From contig NZ_CP145904.1 of assembly GCF_036895565.1 (NCBI RefSeq), positions 372,001 through 436,000 on the forward strand: a DNA stretch of 64,000 bases. The letters run 5' to 3'. Within the stretch, counting starts at the first letter, position 1, and each line of letters starts with the position of its first letter. The notes beneath the pieces were generated by a model. The model was given only the letters and a program-made list of their open reading frames with translations, was not told the origin of the DNA and did no database searches. Positions 1 through 9,370 of this stretch are shown one piece after another. The position numbers were made by a program, and so were the translations under genes. The DNA is from Flavobacterium sp. KS-LB2 (lineage in GTDB: Bacteria; Bacteroidota; Bacteroidia; Flavobacteriales; Flavobacteriaceae).

Positions 1-1148
1 ATATATTTCCCGGTTGTATAATCTCTTTCGTAATTGGGAGCTTTGTCTAGGTAGGGATTATTCTTATCTAAACCAGCAAAAGCCTCTGTGTATTGTGGAC
101 CATAAAACAAAGGATTTACGCCGTATTGCTCTCTGTTGTAGTAGGCTAGAACTTCGGCAGCATCCGAAGGTTTATTTTCGTTTATTACGGTATTGGCATT
201 TGCTCTAATGGGTAACATCATCCATGTAGAGAAGCCAATTAGAATAAATAATATACATAGGATTATAGTATTGTAGAATACGAAACCTTTTTGTTTGGTG
301 TATTTTAATCCAAAGTGAAAGAAAGCAATTAAGACTAAAGCAACAAATATAGTTCCTGAGTCAAAGGGTAATCCCAGGCTGTTAACCATAAAAACTTCGG
401 TTTTACCAAAAAATCCCATGGTAAGAGGCAGTAACAATTTGAAAATAAATAATAAAACGGCAATCACAACAATATTTGCAATAATGAAATTTTTGAGGGT
501 TACGACTTTATAATTTTTAAAAAAGTATAGAAAACCTATTGCAGGAATTGTCAATAAAGCCATGAAATGGACTCCAAACGAAAGTCCAACAACAAGAGAA
601 ATGATTAGTAACCATTTATTTCCTCTAGGCTTGTCCATATCTTGTTCCCATCGTAAACCCAACCAAAATAGCAAAGCAATCAATAATGAAGCCATGGCAT
701 ATACTTCGGCTTCAACGGCATTAAACCAAAAACTATCTGAAAAAGTATAGGCTAAAGCCCCTACAAAGGAACTCCCAAGTACAACAATGTCATTGTTCTT
801 ATTCGATTCTGAAAACCGAGAAACTAATTTTTTCAAGATAATTGATGAGGACCAAAATAAGAATAGAATAGTAAATGCACTCGAAAACACAGACATCATG
901 TTCACCATTAAGGCAATTTTTGTGTTATCTGAAGCAAACATGGCAAAAAAGGCACCAATCATTTGGTATAAAGGGGCTCCCGGAGGATGACCTACTTCAA
1001 GTTTGGCTGCTGTAGCTATATATTCGCCACAATCCCAAAAACTCATGGTGGGTTCAACAGTTAAAGTGTATGTTAATAATGCTATTCCAAATGTAAACCA
1101 ACCAATAATTGTATTCCATTTATTAAAATTGAATGCTGCTTTATCCAT
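1..1148 (-). CDS. DUF2723 family multi-pass membrane protein (5' part; runs off window)
   Basis: The reading frame opens at the ATG complementary to 1146-1148 and stays open to the window edge, giving about 382 codons of a protein that is usually around 1000 residues or more in this family. The N-terminus reads MDKAAFNFNKWNTIIGW, then a first hydrophobic segment, then the family signature EPTMSFWDCGEYIA followed by KLEVGHPPGAPLYQ, which is characteristic of DUF2723 (TMEM260-like, GT-C fold) proteins. Further hydrophobic stretches such as SFGVHFMALLTIPAIGFLYF follow. The family lies in the inner membrane and is thought to transfer sugars in glycoprotein or lipid pathways, but no specific substrate can be read here. 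It is transcribed away from the tRNA-Gln gene. Family assignment is firm; function is inference. Confidence 0.88.
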   Translation of the reverse strand, partial: MDKAAFNFNKWNTIIGWFTFGIALLTYTLTVEPTMSFWDCGEYIATAAKLEVGHPPGAPLYQMIGAFFAMFASDNTKIALMVNMMSVFSSAFTILFLFWSSSIILKKLVSRFSESNKNNDIVVLGSSFVGALAYTFSDSFWFNAVEAEVYAMASLLIALLFWLGLRWEQDMDKPRGNKWLLIISLVVGLSFGVHFMALLTIPAIGFLYFFKNYKVVTLKNFIIANIVVIAVLLFIFKLLLPLTMGFFGKTEVFMVNSLGLPFDSGTIFVALVLIAFFHFGLKYTKQKGFVFYNTIILCILFILIGFSTWMMLPIRANANTVINENKPSDAAEVLAYYNREQYGVNPLFYGPQYTEAFAGLDKNNPYLDKAPNYERDYTTGKY

Positions 1149-1335
1149 GTACTAAAATTTAATTTAATTTTGAGTTACAAAGAAAATGTTTTTTTGTTTA
1201 ACCATGATGCCATTAACAATATTTTCTGGAAAAGTATTGCATTTCAATAACACATTGATTGTAAAGGTTTTTTGTGATTTTTTGAAGTTGTTTCGAATTT
1301 TTATCAAATTTTTTTTCAAAAAAGAGCAAAATAAA

Positions 1336-1366
1336 TTTGTACAAACTAAAATTTATTTTAAATTTG
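1336..1366 (+). promoter_or_regulatory. Promoter of tRNA-Gln
   Basis: A TTTG at 1336-1339 and a perfect TAnnTTTG (TAAATTTG) at 1359-1366 are separated by 19 bp. This is the housekeeping promoter pattern of Bacteroidota. The mature tRNA begins 20 bp downstream, so the 5' leader is short. Confidence 0.8.
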
Positions 1367-1386
1367 CACTCGCTTAGCAGCAATGC

Positions 1387-1457
1387 TGGTCTATGGTGTA
1401 ATGGTAACACAACTGTTTTTGGTGCAGTCTTTCAAGGTTCGAGTCCTTGTAGACCAA
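1387..1457 (+). tRNA. tRNA-Gln (anticodon UUG)
   Basis: A cloverleaf can be folded by eye. The 7-bp acceptor stem TGGTCTA (1387-1393) pairs with TAGACCA (1450-1456), with discriminator A at 1457. The D arm contains GGTGTAATGGTAACAC. The anticodon stem ACTGT/GCAGT (last pair T-G) encloses the loop TTTTGGT, giving anticodon TTG. The T arm is AAGGTTCGAGTCCTT. UUG decodes CAA, and CAG by wobble, as glutamine. No CCA is encoded. The gene has its own promoter and terminator and is monocistronic. Confidence 0.96.
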
Positions 1458-1460
1458 CGT

Positions 1461-1489
1461 AAAACCCCTCATTTTTGAGGGGTTTTTTT
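1461..1489 (+). terminator. Intrinsic terminator of tRNA-Gln
   Basis: The perfect stem AAAACCCCTC/GAGGGGTTTT with loop ATTTTT... is followed by a T run to 1489, starting three bases after the tRNA. Confidence 0.9.
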
Positions 1490-1587
1490 ATTCACAAAAC
1501 TCAAGGAAATGTTTGTTGTGTCCGCTTTATTGAAAGCATTTTTGTAAACAAAAGGAATGGGGTTGAGTTAGTTTCCTTTTGGAACAC

Positions 1588-2412
1588 TTAAATCTTGAAA
1601 GTAATCACAGGTTTAGCTGTATGGTTGACTAGGTCTTCGCTAATGCTTCCGTTAAAGAAATGAGCAAATCCAGTTCTTCCGTGTGTGCAAAGACCTATTA
1701 AGTCGGCGTCAATGCTATTGGTAAAATTGATAATTCCGTTTTCTATATTGACGTCGTTGTAAATATGTGTGGAGTAATTTTCAATTTCAAAAGAGGCGGT
1801 GAATTTTGTCATGATTTCCTCGGCCATTTTTGTAGTTTTAAAACTATTGGGTGTACAAATCATTACCAAGAATAAATTTGCATTAAATATTTTGGCAAAT
1901 TCTATCATTTTTTTGAAAGGTTTTTTAATTTCTTTCGAAAAATCAGAAGCGAACACAAAGTTATTGAATTGAAAATTTCGAATGTTCTTTTTTATAACTA
2001 GTACGGGGACTTCTGAGAGGCGGACCACTTTTTCGGTATTTGATCCAATAAGTACCTCTTCAATACCTGAGGTTCCATGTGAGCCCATCACAATTAAATC
2101 AATTTCATTTTTTTTGTTAAAAGATAAAATACCGCTAAAAGCTCTTTCAAATTGTACTGATGCGTTCACTGAAATCCCGTCTAAGTAGGGTTGTTCTTTT
2201 ATTTTTTGGAGTGTTTCGTTTGCTTTTTTTATAAATAACATTACTTCAGGTATGCTACTTCCGCCAGTAACTGCATCGTTCATTTGGTTGGGGAGTTCCA
2301 ATAAATGCAACAAAAAAATTTCGCAATTATTATTTTTTGCAATTATGGCGGCAACTTTTAAAGCGTTTTCAGCATAGACAGAAAAATCGGTAGGGACTAA
2401 AATTCGTTTCAT
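1588..2412 (-). CDS. Universal stress protein, tandem UspA domains
   Basis: The 274-residue protein begins MKRILVPTDFSVYAENAL, the typical first strand and helix of a UspA domain. It holds two such domains, about residues 1-142 and 148-274. The first ends with the nucleotide-binding pattern G-x2-G-x9-G-S (GSHGTSGIEEVLIGSN), so it probably binds ATP. The second has a degenerate version (THGRTGFAHFFNGS). Tandem Usp proteins of this length are common in Flavobacteria and act in the cytoplasm in stress survival; the exact role is not predictable. It is a single gene, convergent with tRNA-Gln and divergent from rimP. The ATG at 2412 fits the conserved N-terminus. Confidence 0.9.
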   Translation of the reverse strand: MKRILVPTDFSVYAENALKVAAIIAKNNNCEIFLLHLLELPNQMNDAVTGGSSIPEVMLFIKKANETLQKIKEQPYLDGISVNASVQFERAFSGILSFNKKNEIDLIVMGSHGTSGIEEVLIGSNTEKVVRLSEVPVLVIKKNIRNFQFNNFVFASDFSKEIKKPFKKMIEFAKIFNANLFLVMICTPNSFKTTKMAEEIMTKFTASFEIENYSTHIYNDVNIENGIINFTNSIDADLIGLCTHGRTGFAHFFNGSISEDLVNHTAKPVITFKI

Positions 2413-2517
2413 AACTATAAAGTTTTAAATTATGATAAATACTGTTATTTTAATGCTTCTATAAAGATAAGAAATTATTTTACGGCAACTGATTATTTTA
2501 GTTTATAAAAAAAACAC

Positions 2518-2525
2518 TATATTTG
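2518..2525 (+). promoter_or_regulatory. -7 element of the rimP-nusA-infB operon
   Basis: TATATTTG matches TAnnTTTG exactly. The matching upstream box near 2497 is weak (TTTAG rather than TTTG). Transcription would start near 2530, leaving a leader of about 55 nt before rimP. Confidence 0.65.
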
Positions 2526-2553
2526 CACCGTTATTTATTAAAATCTAGATAAT

Positions 2554-2579
2554 GAGGGGACTAAATGTCCCCTCTTTTT
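2554..2579 (+). terminator. Terminator-like leader hairpin before rimP (possible attenuator)
   Basis: GAGGGGAC (2554-2561) pairs perfectly with GTCCCCTC (2567-2574) around the loop TAAAT, followed immediately by five T. It lies between the -7 element and the rimP start at 2588, so it is in the 5' leader rather than at the end of a gene. Nothing transcribed on the plus strand ends just upstream, so a plain terminator role is unlikely. It may attenuate the operon, which encodes the termination factor NusA. Structure is seen; regulation is inferred. Confidence 0.7.
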
Positions 2580-2587
2580 ATAAAAAT

Positions 2588-3052
2588 ATGACATTTAAAG
2601 AAAAAGTAGATACGTTGTTGACGGAAGGCTTATTAGAGAAGCCATCAATCTTTTTGATAGATCTTATCGTTACCGATGCTTTCAAAGTTATAGTGACCTT
2701 GGACGGCGATAATGGGGTGGCGCTTCAAGATTGTATTGATGTGAGTAAATTTATAGATGCTAATTTGGATAGAGAGGAACAAGATTACTCTTTAGAAGTA
2801 GCTTCTGTAGGAGTTGGATCTCCGTTGAAATTAATAAGACAATATAAAAAAAATATAGGTAGAACATTAATTGTGAAGACCTCGGTGGAAATTATTGAAG
2901 CAGAATTAGTGGATGCTAATGATGATTTTGTAATTTTGTCATGGAAAGCAAGAGAGCCTAAGAAAATAGGAAAAGGAAAAGAAACAGTTCAAAAAGAACT
3001 TAAATTGCCTTACGTAGATATAAAAGAAGCAATTGTTACAGTAACATTTTAA
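2588..3052 (+). CDS. rimP: Ribosome maturation factor RimP
   Basis: RimP assists maturation of the 30S ribosomal subunit in the cytoplasm. The 154-residue protein begins [20 protein letters not shown] and contains the family core [20 protein letters not shown], then the [28 protein letters not shown] region around residues 50-80, where most bacteria have S-PG. The C-terminal half carries the SH3-like barrel. The frame is open from an ATG at 2552, but that ATG sits at the foot of the leader hairpin and the extra 12 residues do not resemble RimP, so the start at 2588 is preferred. It is the first gene of the conserved rimP-nusA-infB operon, 13 bp ahead of nusA. Confidence 0.95.
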   Translation: MTFKEKVDTLLTEGLLEKPSIFLIDLIVTDAFKVIVTLDGDNGVALQDCIDVSKFIDANLDREEQDYSLEVASVGVGSPLKLIRQYKKNIGRTLIVKTSVEIIEAELVDANDDFVILSWKAREPKKIGKGKETVQKELKLPYVDIKEAIVTVTF

Positions 3053-3065
3053 TTAAAGAATTCGC

Positions 3066-4319
3066 ATGGAAAATTTAGCATTAATCGATTCATTCTCAGA
3101 GTTTAAAGACGATAAACTTATTGATCGTGTAACGCTTATGGCAATTTTGGAAGATGTATTTAGAAATGCATTGAAGAAAAAATACGGTTCAGATGATAAT
3201 TTCGATATCATTATAAATCCTGATAAAGGAGATATGGAGATATGGCAGAGAAGAGTAATTGTTGCTGATGAAGACTTGGATTTTGATCATCTTGAAATTA
3301 CTTTGACTGAAGCTAGAAAGATAGAACCTGATTTTGAAATTGGTGAAGAGGTTTCTGAAGAAGTGAAATTAATTGATTTAGGAAGAAGAGCAATTTTAGC
3401 TTTACGTCAGAATTTAATTTCTAAAATTCATGAACATGATAATACCAATCTTTACAAGCAATTTAAAGATTTAATTGGTGATATCTATACGGCTGAGGTG
3501 CACCATGTGCGTCCAAGAGTTGTAATTTTGGTTGATGATGAAGGGAATGAGATTGTTTTGCCAAAAGAAAAACAAATACCTTCTGACTTTTTCCGTAAAG
3601 GAGATAATGTTAGAGGAATTATTGAAAGCGTTGAACTAAAAGGAAATAAACCTCAAATTATTATGTCTAGAACTTCAGAGAAGTTTTTAGAAAAATTATT
3701 CGAACAAGAAATTCCAGAAGTGTTTGATGGTTTGATTATGGTTAAAAAAGTAGTAAGAATTCCAGGTGAAAAAGCAAAAGTAGCTGTAGATTCTTATGAT
3801 GATAGAATAGATCCAGTAGGAGCTTGTGTAGGTATGAAAGGTTCACGTATTCATGGAATTGTTCGTGAATTAGGTAACGAAAACATAGACGTTATCAATT
3901 ATACAAGTAACATTCAGTTGTATATAACGAGAGCATTAAGTCCAGCAAAAGTTTCTTCTATTAAGATAAATGAAGAGACAAAAAGAGCAGAAGTTTTCTT
4001 GAAACTTGAAGAAGTTTCAAAAGCAATTGGTCGTGGTGGGCACAATATTAAATTAGCGGGTTTATTGACTGGTTATGAGCTAGACGTTATTCGCGAAGGT
4101 GATGTTGCGGGTGCTACTGCTGATGAGGACGATGTTGAATTAACTGAGTTTTCAGATGAAATCGAAGACTGGGTTATTGAAGAATTTGCGAAAATTGGTT
4201 TGGATACAGCAAAAAGTATCTTAAAACAAGAAGTAGAGGATTTAGTACGAAGAACAGACCTAGAAGAGGAAACAATTCTAGATGTAATGAGAATATTGAA
4301 AGAGGAATTTGACAGTTAG
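3066..4319 (+). CDS. nusA: Transcription termination/antitermination factor NusA
   Basis: NusA binds RNA polymerase and modulates pausing, termination and antitermination. The 417-residue protein shows the N-terminal polymerase-binding domain (about 1-125), an S1 domain beginning near GDIYTAEVHHVRPR (residue 138), KH1 with the loop GMKGSRI (256-262) and KH2 with GRGGHNI (322-328). It ends in an acidic helical tail and lacks the two long C-terminal acidic repeats of the E. coli protein, which is usual outside Proteobacteria. It lies between rimP and infB in a conserved operon. If the rimP leader hairpin terminates transcription, NusA could act on its own message. Confidence 0.97.
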   Translation: MENLALIDSFSEFKDDKLIDRVTLMAILEDVFRNALKKKYGSDDNFDIIINPDKGDMEIWQRRVIVADEDLDFDHLEITLTEARKIEPDFEIGEEVSEEVKLIDLGRRAILALRQNLISKIHEHDNTNLYKQFKDLIGDIYTAEVHHVRPRVVILVDDEGNEIVLPKEKQIPSDFFRKGDNVRGIIESVELKGNKPQIIMSRTSEKFLEKLFEQEIPEVFDGLIMVKKVVRIPGEKAKVAVDSYDDRIDPVGACVGMKGSRIHGIVRELGNENIDVINYTSNIQLYITRALSPAKVSSIKINEETKRAEVFLKLEEVSKAIGRGGHNIKLAGLLTGYELDVIREGDVAGATADEDDVELTEFSDEIEDWVIEEFAKIGLDTAKSILKQEVEDLVRRTDLEEETILDVMRILKEEFDS

Positions 4320-4431
4320 TCAAGGTTTCTTCAACGATAAACATGCCATTTTACAAATAATTTTGACTAGGTAGGTATCGAGTTGAAAGTAAAGTGAGGA
4401 ATAACAAAAAAGGTAATAATAAAAAGGTTTT

Positions 4432-7326
4432 ATGTCTGAAGAGAGAATTATTAGAATAAACAAAGTTTTGAGGGAATTGAATATTTCTTTAGAAAGAGCT
4501 GTGGATTATCTAAAAGATAAGGGGATTGCTATCGAAGCAAATCCAAACGCAAAAATTTCTGATGATGTATACAATGTCTTGTGCGGTCAGTTTGCAGGTG
4601 ACAAAGGGAATAAAGAGGCTTCTAAAGAAGTAGGAGAAGAGAAGAGAAAAGAAAAAGAAGCTTTGCGTTTAGAACGAGAGAAAGAAATCGAAGACAAACG
4701 TAAAATTGAGGAAGAGCGACAAAAACAACAAGAGGTTATAAAAGCGAGAGCAATTATATCTGGTCCGGTTCAAGTAGGTAAGATTGATCTGAATCCAAAA
4801 AAACCATCCGTTGTTGCGCCAGCTAAAGCAGTTGAAAAAGCAATTGCTCCAGCAGCAGATGTTCTTGAAGATAAAGTAGCTTCAAAAGAAGTTTCACCTG
4901 AGAAACCAGTAGCTGAAAACCCGTCATCTGAGAAAGCTGTTTCAGACAAAAAAGAGGTAAAACCTATTGCCGGAATAAAAGAGGTAAAAACAGAGGCTCC
5001 AAAAGAAGTCGCTGCTGAACCAAAAGTAGTTGCAAAAGAAGCTGTAAAAGTTGATGAAGCGCCTGTTGATGAAACTATCACGACGCAATATCAAAAACTA
5101 TCAGGAACAACTTTAACAGGTCAAATAATTGATTTATCTCAATTCAACAAACCTAAAAAGAAAAAAGAAGAGCCAAAAATCACTCCGAATAAACCGGGTG
5201 CTCCAGGTTCAGCTGCAGCCAATGCAAATAAAAACAAGCGTAAAAGGATCGCTCCTAAGCCGGGCGCTCCAAGACCGCCAGCAACTCCGGGAGTTCCGGG
5301 TGCGCCAAATCCTAACAAGATTACCCCAAACACTGGTGGAGGAGGTTTCAATGCTAACAGAAGCGCAAGACCTGGTTTCGTAAAAGGAAACAGACCTGCA
5401 ATTGTTGCTAAAGTTGAGCCAACAGAAGAGGAAGTTAAAAATCAAATTAGAGAGACTTTAGAGAAACTACAAGGTAAAGGTGGTAAATCTAAGGCAGCTA
5501 AATATAGAAGAGATAAAAGAGATACACACCGTCAGAAATCTGATGATGAACAAAGAGCTATTGATGAAGGAAGTAAAACCATTAAGGTTACTGAATTTGT
5601 AACGGTAGGTGAAATTGCAATCATGATGGATGTGCCAATTACAAAAGTAATTGGAACTTGTATGTCTCTTGGAATCATGGTTACCATGAATCAACGTCTT
5701 GACGCAGAAACATTAACGATTGTTGCGGATGAATTTGGTTATGAAGTTGAATTTATCACTGTGGACATTGAAGAAGCAATTCAGGTTGTTGAAGACAAAG
5801 AAGAGGATTTAGTTTTTAGAGCGCCAATTGTAACCGTAATGGGTCACGTCGATCACGGTAAGACATCGTTACTAGATTACATTCGTAAAGAAAACGTAAT
5901 TGCAGGGGAGTCTGGAGGAATTACACAACACATTGGTGCCTACGGAGTAACTTTGGATAACGGACAAAAAATAGCATTCTTAGATACACCTGGTCACGAG
6001 GCGTTTACGGCGATGCGTGCACGTGGTGCACAAGTTACCGATATTGCTATTATTGTAATTGCTGCTGATGATGACATCATGCCACAAACTAAAGAAGCGA
6101 TTAGCCATGCTCAAGCGGCTGGAGTTCCTATCATATTCGCTATCAATAAAATTGATAAACCAAATGCTAATCCTGAAAAAGTAAAAGAAAGATTAGCAGG
6201 TATGAATTTACTTGTTGAAGATTGGGGTGGGAAAATTCAATCACATGATATTTCTGCAAAAGTAGGAACAGGTGTGAAAGAATTATTAGAAAAAGTATTG
6301 TTAGAAGCAGAACTTTTAGATTTGAAAGCAAATCCAAATAAAGCAGCTTCTGGAACTGTTGTAGAGGCTTTCTTAGATAAAGGAAAAGGTTATGTTTCAA
6401 CGATATTAGTTCAAAACGGAACATTGAAAATTGGAGATTATATGTTGGCTGGTAAGCATCATGGTAAAATTAAAGCCATGCATGATGAAAGAGGAAATGT
6501 AGTAACTCTTGCGGGTCCTTCTACTCCGGTTTCAGTTCTTGGTCTTGATGGAGCGGCTACTGCAGGTGATAAGTTCAATATTTTTGAAGATGAAAAAGAA
6601 GCGAAACAAATTGCGTCTAAACGTTCTCAATTAATGCGTGAACAATCTGTTCGTACACAAAGACATATTACGTTAGATGAAATTGGACGTAGAATTGCAT
6701 TGGGTCAATTTAAAGAATTAAACATTATCCTTAAAGGAGATGTGGATGGTTCTGTTGAAGCATTGTCTGACTCGTTCTCTAAATTATCTACTGAAGAAAT
6801 TCAAATTAATATTATCCATAAAGGAGTTGGAGCAATTACAGAAACCGATGTTATGTTGGCTTCTGCATCAGATGCGATTATCATCGGATTTAATGTTCGT
6901 CCTGCTGGAAATGCTAGACAATTAGCAGACAAAGAGGAAATCGATATCCGTTACTACTCTATTATCTATGCAGCTATCGATGACTTGAAAGATGCAATGG
7001 AAGGAATGTTAGCTCCTGAAATGAAAGAAGAGATTCTGGGTACAGCTGAAATTAGAGAGATTTTCAAAATTTCTAAAGTAGGTTCAATTGCAGGTTGTAT
7101 GGTAATGGATGGTAAAATTGTCAGAAATGCCAAAATGCGAATCATCAGAGATGGTGTGGTTGTATTTACAGGTGAGCTTTTGGCTCTGAAGCGTTTCAAA
7201 GATGATGTAAAAGAAGTAGCTAAAGGATATGATTGTGGTATTCAAGTTAAAGGATACAACGACATCGAAGAAAGAGATGTTATTGAATCGTACCATGAAG
7301 TTGCTGTAAAAAAGAAGTTGAAATAA
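4432..7326 (+). CDS. infB: Translation initiation factor IF-2
   Basis: IF-2 is the GTPase that brings initiator tRNA to the 30S subunit and promotes subunit joining. The 964-residue protein starts with the small IF2_N helical domain (residues 1-50), then a long low-complexity linker rich in K, E, A and P with PGAP repeats (to about 370), then the G domain: P-loop GHVDHGKTS (471-479), DTPGHEAF (from 518) and NKID (from 572). Domains II and III and the fMet-tRNA-binding C-terminal barrel complete it. The linker makes it longer than Proteobacterial IF-2, as usual in Bacteroidota. It follows nusA after 112 bp, in which I see no promoter or terminator, and is followed by a terminator. Confidence 0.97.
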   Translation: MSEERIIRINKVLRELNISLERAVDYLKDKGIAIEANPNAKISDDVYNVLCGQFAGDKGNKEASKEVGEEKRKEKEALRLEREKEIEDKRKIEEERQKQQEVIKARAIISGPVQVGKIDLNPKKPSVVAPAKAVEKAIAPAADVLEDKVASKEVSPEKPVAENPSSEKAVSDKKEVKPIAGIKEVKTEAPKEVAAEPKVVAKEAVKVDEAPVDETITTQYQKLSGTTLTGQIIDLSQFNKPKKKKEEPKITPNKPGAPGSAAANANKNKRKRIAPKPGAPRPPATPGVPGAPNPNKITPNTGGGGFNANRSARPGFVKGNRPAIVAKVEPTEEEVKNQIRETLEKLQGKGGKSKAAKYRRDKRDTHRQKSDDEQRAIDEGSKTIKVTEFVTVGEIAIMMDVPITKVIGTCMSLGIMVTMNQRLDAETLTIVADEFGYEVEFITVDIEEAIQVVEDKEEDLVFRAPIVTVMGHVDHGKTSLLDYIRKENVIAGESGGITQHIGAYGVTLDNGQKIAFLDTPGHEAFTAMRARGAQVTDIAIIVIAADDDIMPQTKEAISHAQAAGVPIIFAINKIDKPNANPEKVKERLAGMNLLVEDWGGKIQSHDISAKVGTGVKELLEKVLLEAELLDLKANPNKAASGTVVEAFLDKGKGYVSTILVQNGTLKIGDYMLAGKHHGKIKAMHDERGNVVTLAGPSTPVSVLGLDGAATAGDKFNIFEDEKEAKQIASKRSQLMREQSVRTQRHITLDEIGRRIALGQFKELNIILKGDVDGSVEALSDSFSKLSTEEIQINIIHKGVGAITETDVMLASASDAIIIGFNVRPAGNARQLADKEEIDIRYYSIIYAAIDDLKDAMEGMLAPEMKEEILGTAEIREIFKISKVGSIAGCMVMDGKIVRNAKMRIIRDGVVVFTGELLALKRFKDDVKEVAKGYDCGIQVKGYNDIEERDVIESYHEVAVKKKLK

Positions 7327-7350
7327 AATTTCAAAATATTTTATAATTAA

Positions 7351-7377
7351 AATCCCGATTTTGTCGGGATTTTTTTA
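7351..7377 (+). terminator. Terminator after infB
   Basis: AATCCCGA/TCGGGATT stem with a short TTTTG loop and a seven-T tail closes the rimP-nusA-infB operon. Confidence 0.88.
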
Positions 7378-7406
7378 TTTTTAATGCTTCCTAAAAAATT
7401 AAATTG

Positions 7407-8507
7407 ATGAATAAATTATTTGCATTATTTTTTGTTGTAGTTAGCACCGTTGCTTTTTCTCAAAATAAAACAGAATTCCATAAAATATCTTTAAAAGATA
7501 AAAAAGATAAAGCCTTAGGTCTTAATTTTTATGTCGAAAATGTTTATGATGGAAGACAGTTTAAGGGAAACATTGGAACCGTTCAAAAAGGAGGTTTTAA
7601 TAGAAAAGTATTAGCTAATTTTGAAAAACCCTTAGCTGAGGAATTCTTTGATTATCTCGCTGTTATTTGTCCAAAAGAAGACAATAAACCTAAAATTTCT
7701 ATCCGTGTGAATGATTTATATGTTTCTGAACTTACACGAGCAATGTCTGAAACAGGATATGCAACTTTGGAAATTGATGTGATAGAATCTAAAGCAGGTG
7801 TTGATTATATTGTGGGGTCCTATATTGCGTCTACAGAGAGTAATGGAATGGATGTTACTGGCAAACATGATGAACGATTAAAAAAAGTTTTACAGGACTG
7901 CCTTACAGATTATCTTAAAACGAGTGATGCGGATAAAACTACTTTGGTTTTTGAAGTGGATCAAAATATTAAAAATAAAACTTTAGTCAATGTTCCTTTA
8001 AAAGGTGTTTACTTGACGTATCTTGACGTTTTAAATGGTAAACCTCTAGAAGATGCTAATTTTGATATTACCAATAAAAAGGAACGCTTTTATTTATTTA
8101 ACAAAGCTACTAAAGCGGAGGAGATGAATTATTATGGTTTTAGTGATGGCCAAAATTTTTATATTAATGTTTCAAAATATGCAAGTGCAAGGCATTATGC
8201 TAAAACCGAAATAATCAATGGAAAGTATTTCATAGAAAATGTAGTTTATAATCCTAATAACGCTATTGCAATGGGGGCCATGTTTGGATTAATAGGGGTT
8301 GCAATTGCTTCTGCAAGTGGAGATTCCTCAATCCCGATGCTTATAGACTGTTATACGGGTCAGCCCTCTTTTTTATCTAATAGTGAAATGAAGTTGATGC
8401 TGTCATCATATCCAGAGCTTTTGAAGGATTTTAAAAATAGTGATAAAAGTAGCAATGCTAAAAAAGAAATCCTCCAAAAATATTACCAAGTTATTTTAGA
8501 AAAATAA
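7407..8507 (+). CDS. Secreted protein of unknown function
   Basis: I do not recognise this 366-residue protein. The N-terminus MNKLFALFFVVVSTVAFSQNKT is a clear Sec signal peptide with a probable cut after AFS or AFSQ, so it is exported to the periplasm or outer membrane. The mature part is mainly polar with alternating strands. One hydrophobic glycine/alanine-rich stretch near residues 290-305 (AMGAMFGLIGVAIASASG) could be a membrane segment or glycine-zipper. An in-frame TTG lies directly before the ATG; the ATG is preferred. It stands alone between the infB terminator and a bidirectional terminator. No catalytic motif was seen. Confidence 0.75.
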   Translation: MNKLFALFFVVVSTVAFSQNKTEFHKISLKDKKDKALGLNFYVENVYDGRQFKGNIGTVQKGGFNRKVLANFEKPLAEEFFDYLAVICPKEDNKPKISIRVNDLYVSELTRAMSETGYATLEIDVIESKAGVDYIVGSYIASTESNGMDVTGKHDERLKKVLQDCLTDYLKTSDADKTTLVFEVDQNIKNKTLVNVPLKGVYLTYLDVLNGKPLEDANFDITNKKERFYLFNKATKAEEMNYYGFSDGQNFYINVSKYASARHYAKTEIINGKYFIENVVYNPNNAIAMGAMFGLIGVAIASASGDSSIPMLIDCYTGQPSFLSNSEMKLMLSSYPELLKDFKNSDKSSNAKKEILQKYYQVILEK

Positions 8508-8710
8508 AGAAATGATCATCTTATTTGCTTTAAAGGAATTAGTATAACAGCAATTCGAGTAGCTTGTTTATGATTGTAGGAGTGAACGGTGATGGACTAT
8601 ATCAATCAAGCAAACCAAGTTTTGATTTTCATTTAATTTGGTTTTAAAGTACATCAATGGTTATTTAGTTTTAAATGACAAATCGAGACTTTGTTTAGGG
8701 ATATTTAATA

Positions 8711-8748
8711 AAAACAAAAAACCACTTTAAAGAGTGGTTTTTTGTTTT
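8711..8748. terminator. Bidirectional terminator between convergent genes
   Basis: A perfect 16-bp inverted repeat (8711-8726 with 8733-8748) has a core ACCACT/AGTGGT flanked by A runs on the left and T runs on the right, so it can act on both strands. It serves the secreted-protein gene (plus) and the SPOR gene (minus). The rest of 8508-8765 shows no gene or other signal. Confidence 0.85.
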
Positions 8749-8765
8749 TTAAGATAAAAATGATT

Positions 8766-9155
8766 TTATTTATTAGGCTTTATTAAATGTATATTAGTAT
8801 AGCTTTTTTTGATTTCGATAAGATTTCGTTCTGCTTCGATTCGTGTTTTAAAATTACCTACCCAAACTTTGTAATTTGGTGTAAAGAAAACAATAGTCCC
8901 ATCGATGTCTCTGAATTCTTGCTTGAAATCGTTCAGTGTTTTTTTTGCTTTTTCGCTGTCTCCACTAAAAATTTGAATTTTATAATAGTCATTTACAGTG
9001 TTTGAAACATTTGTTTTTCTCTTTTCATTTAGTAATTGTTCAAATTTTGAGTCTTGATTTAATCGGATGTTTCCGTCTTGAGCATTTGCATTACAATAGG
9101 AAATGAATAAGGTAAGAGAGATAAAAAATGCTTTTCTAGTGGCTAAAATTCTCAT
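8766..9155 (-). CDS. SPOR-domain protein, exported
   Basis: The 129-residue protein begins MRILATRKAFFISLTLFISYC, a signal peptide ending in NANAQ, and carries a C-terminal SPOR domain (about residues 58-129, YYKIQIFSGDSEKAKKTL through VWVGNFKTRIEAERNL). SPOR domains bind glycan strands stripped of stem peptides at division sites, so a periplasmic peptidoglycan-binding role is likely. A longer frame begins with TTG at 9176, but that codon lies inside a perfect TAnnTTTG promoter element, so the ATG at 9155 is the better start. It is divergent from the ACIII operon. Confidence 0.85.
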   Translation of the reverse strand: MRILATRKAFFISLTLFISYCNANAQDGNIRLNQDSKFEQLLNEKRKTNVSNTVNDYYKIQIFSGDSEKAKKTLNDFKQEFRDIDGTIVFFTPNYKVWVGNFKTRIEAERNLIEIKKSYTNIHLIKPNK

Positions 9156-9173
9156 AATGTGATTGTTTTTGTG

Positions 9174-9181
9174 CAAAAGTA
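9174..9181 (-). promoter_or_regulatory. -7 element of the SPOR-domain gene
   Basis: On the minus strand this reads TACTTTTG, an exact TAnnTTTG. Transcription would start near 9167, about 12 nt before the ATG. No clear upstream TTTG box was seen. Confidence 0.6.
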
Positions 9182-9256
9182 ATATTTAATGGTTGATAGT
9201 AAATACTAAATGTTATTTAGAATTGATATAAATTGAAATTAAGACTATTTTAAGGT

Positions 9257-9286
9257 TTTGAGAATAGTTCTTAAGTCGTATTTTTG
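9257..9286 (+). promoter_or_regulatory. Promoter of the ACIII-cytochrome oxidase operon
   Basis: TTTG (9257-9260) and TATTTTTG (9279-9286), an exact TAnnTTTG, are 18 bp apart. The site lies about 85 bp before actA, so the leader is about 80 nt. Confidence 0.75.
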
Positions 9287-9370
9287 TCCAAGTTTTTAAA
9301 TAAAGGATCAGTTTCTATAATTCAATTAGAAAAAACTGTGCCAATTTTTAGTAGATAATCATTATACTAT

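Noticed and set aside
1186..1410. Short overlapping reading frames on both strands before tRNA-Gln
   Set aside because: They are low-complexity AT-rich frames covering the tRNA promoter, with no start context and no family resemblance.
2552..2587. Upstream ATG giving RimP 12 extra residues
   Set aside because: The ATG is at the base of the leader hairpin and the extra residues are not RimP-like; the ATG at 2588 gives the conserved start.
5160..5350. PGAP-type repeats in infB as a possible recombination or mobile repeat
   Set aside because: They are part of the normal low-complexity linker of Bacteroidota IF-2.
4770..5351. Antisense and out-of-frame open frames inside the infB linker
   Set aside because: They arise from the repetitive Lys/Glu/Ala/Pro codons of the IF-2 linker and look like its mirror image, not like proteins.
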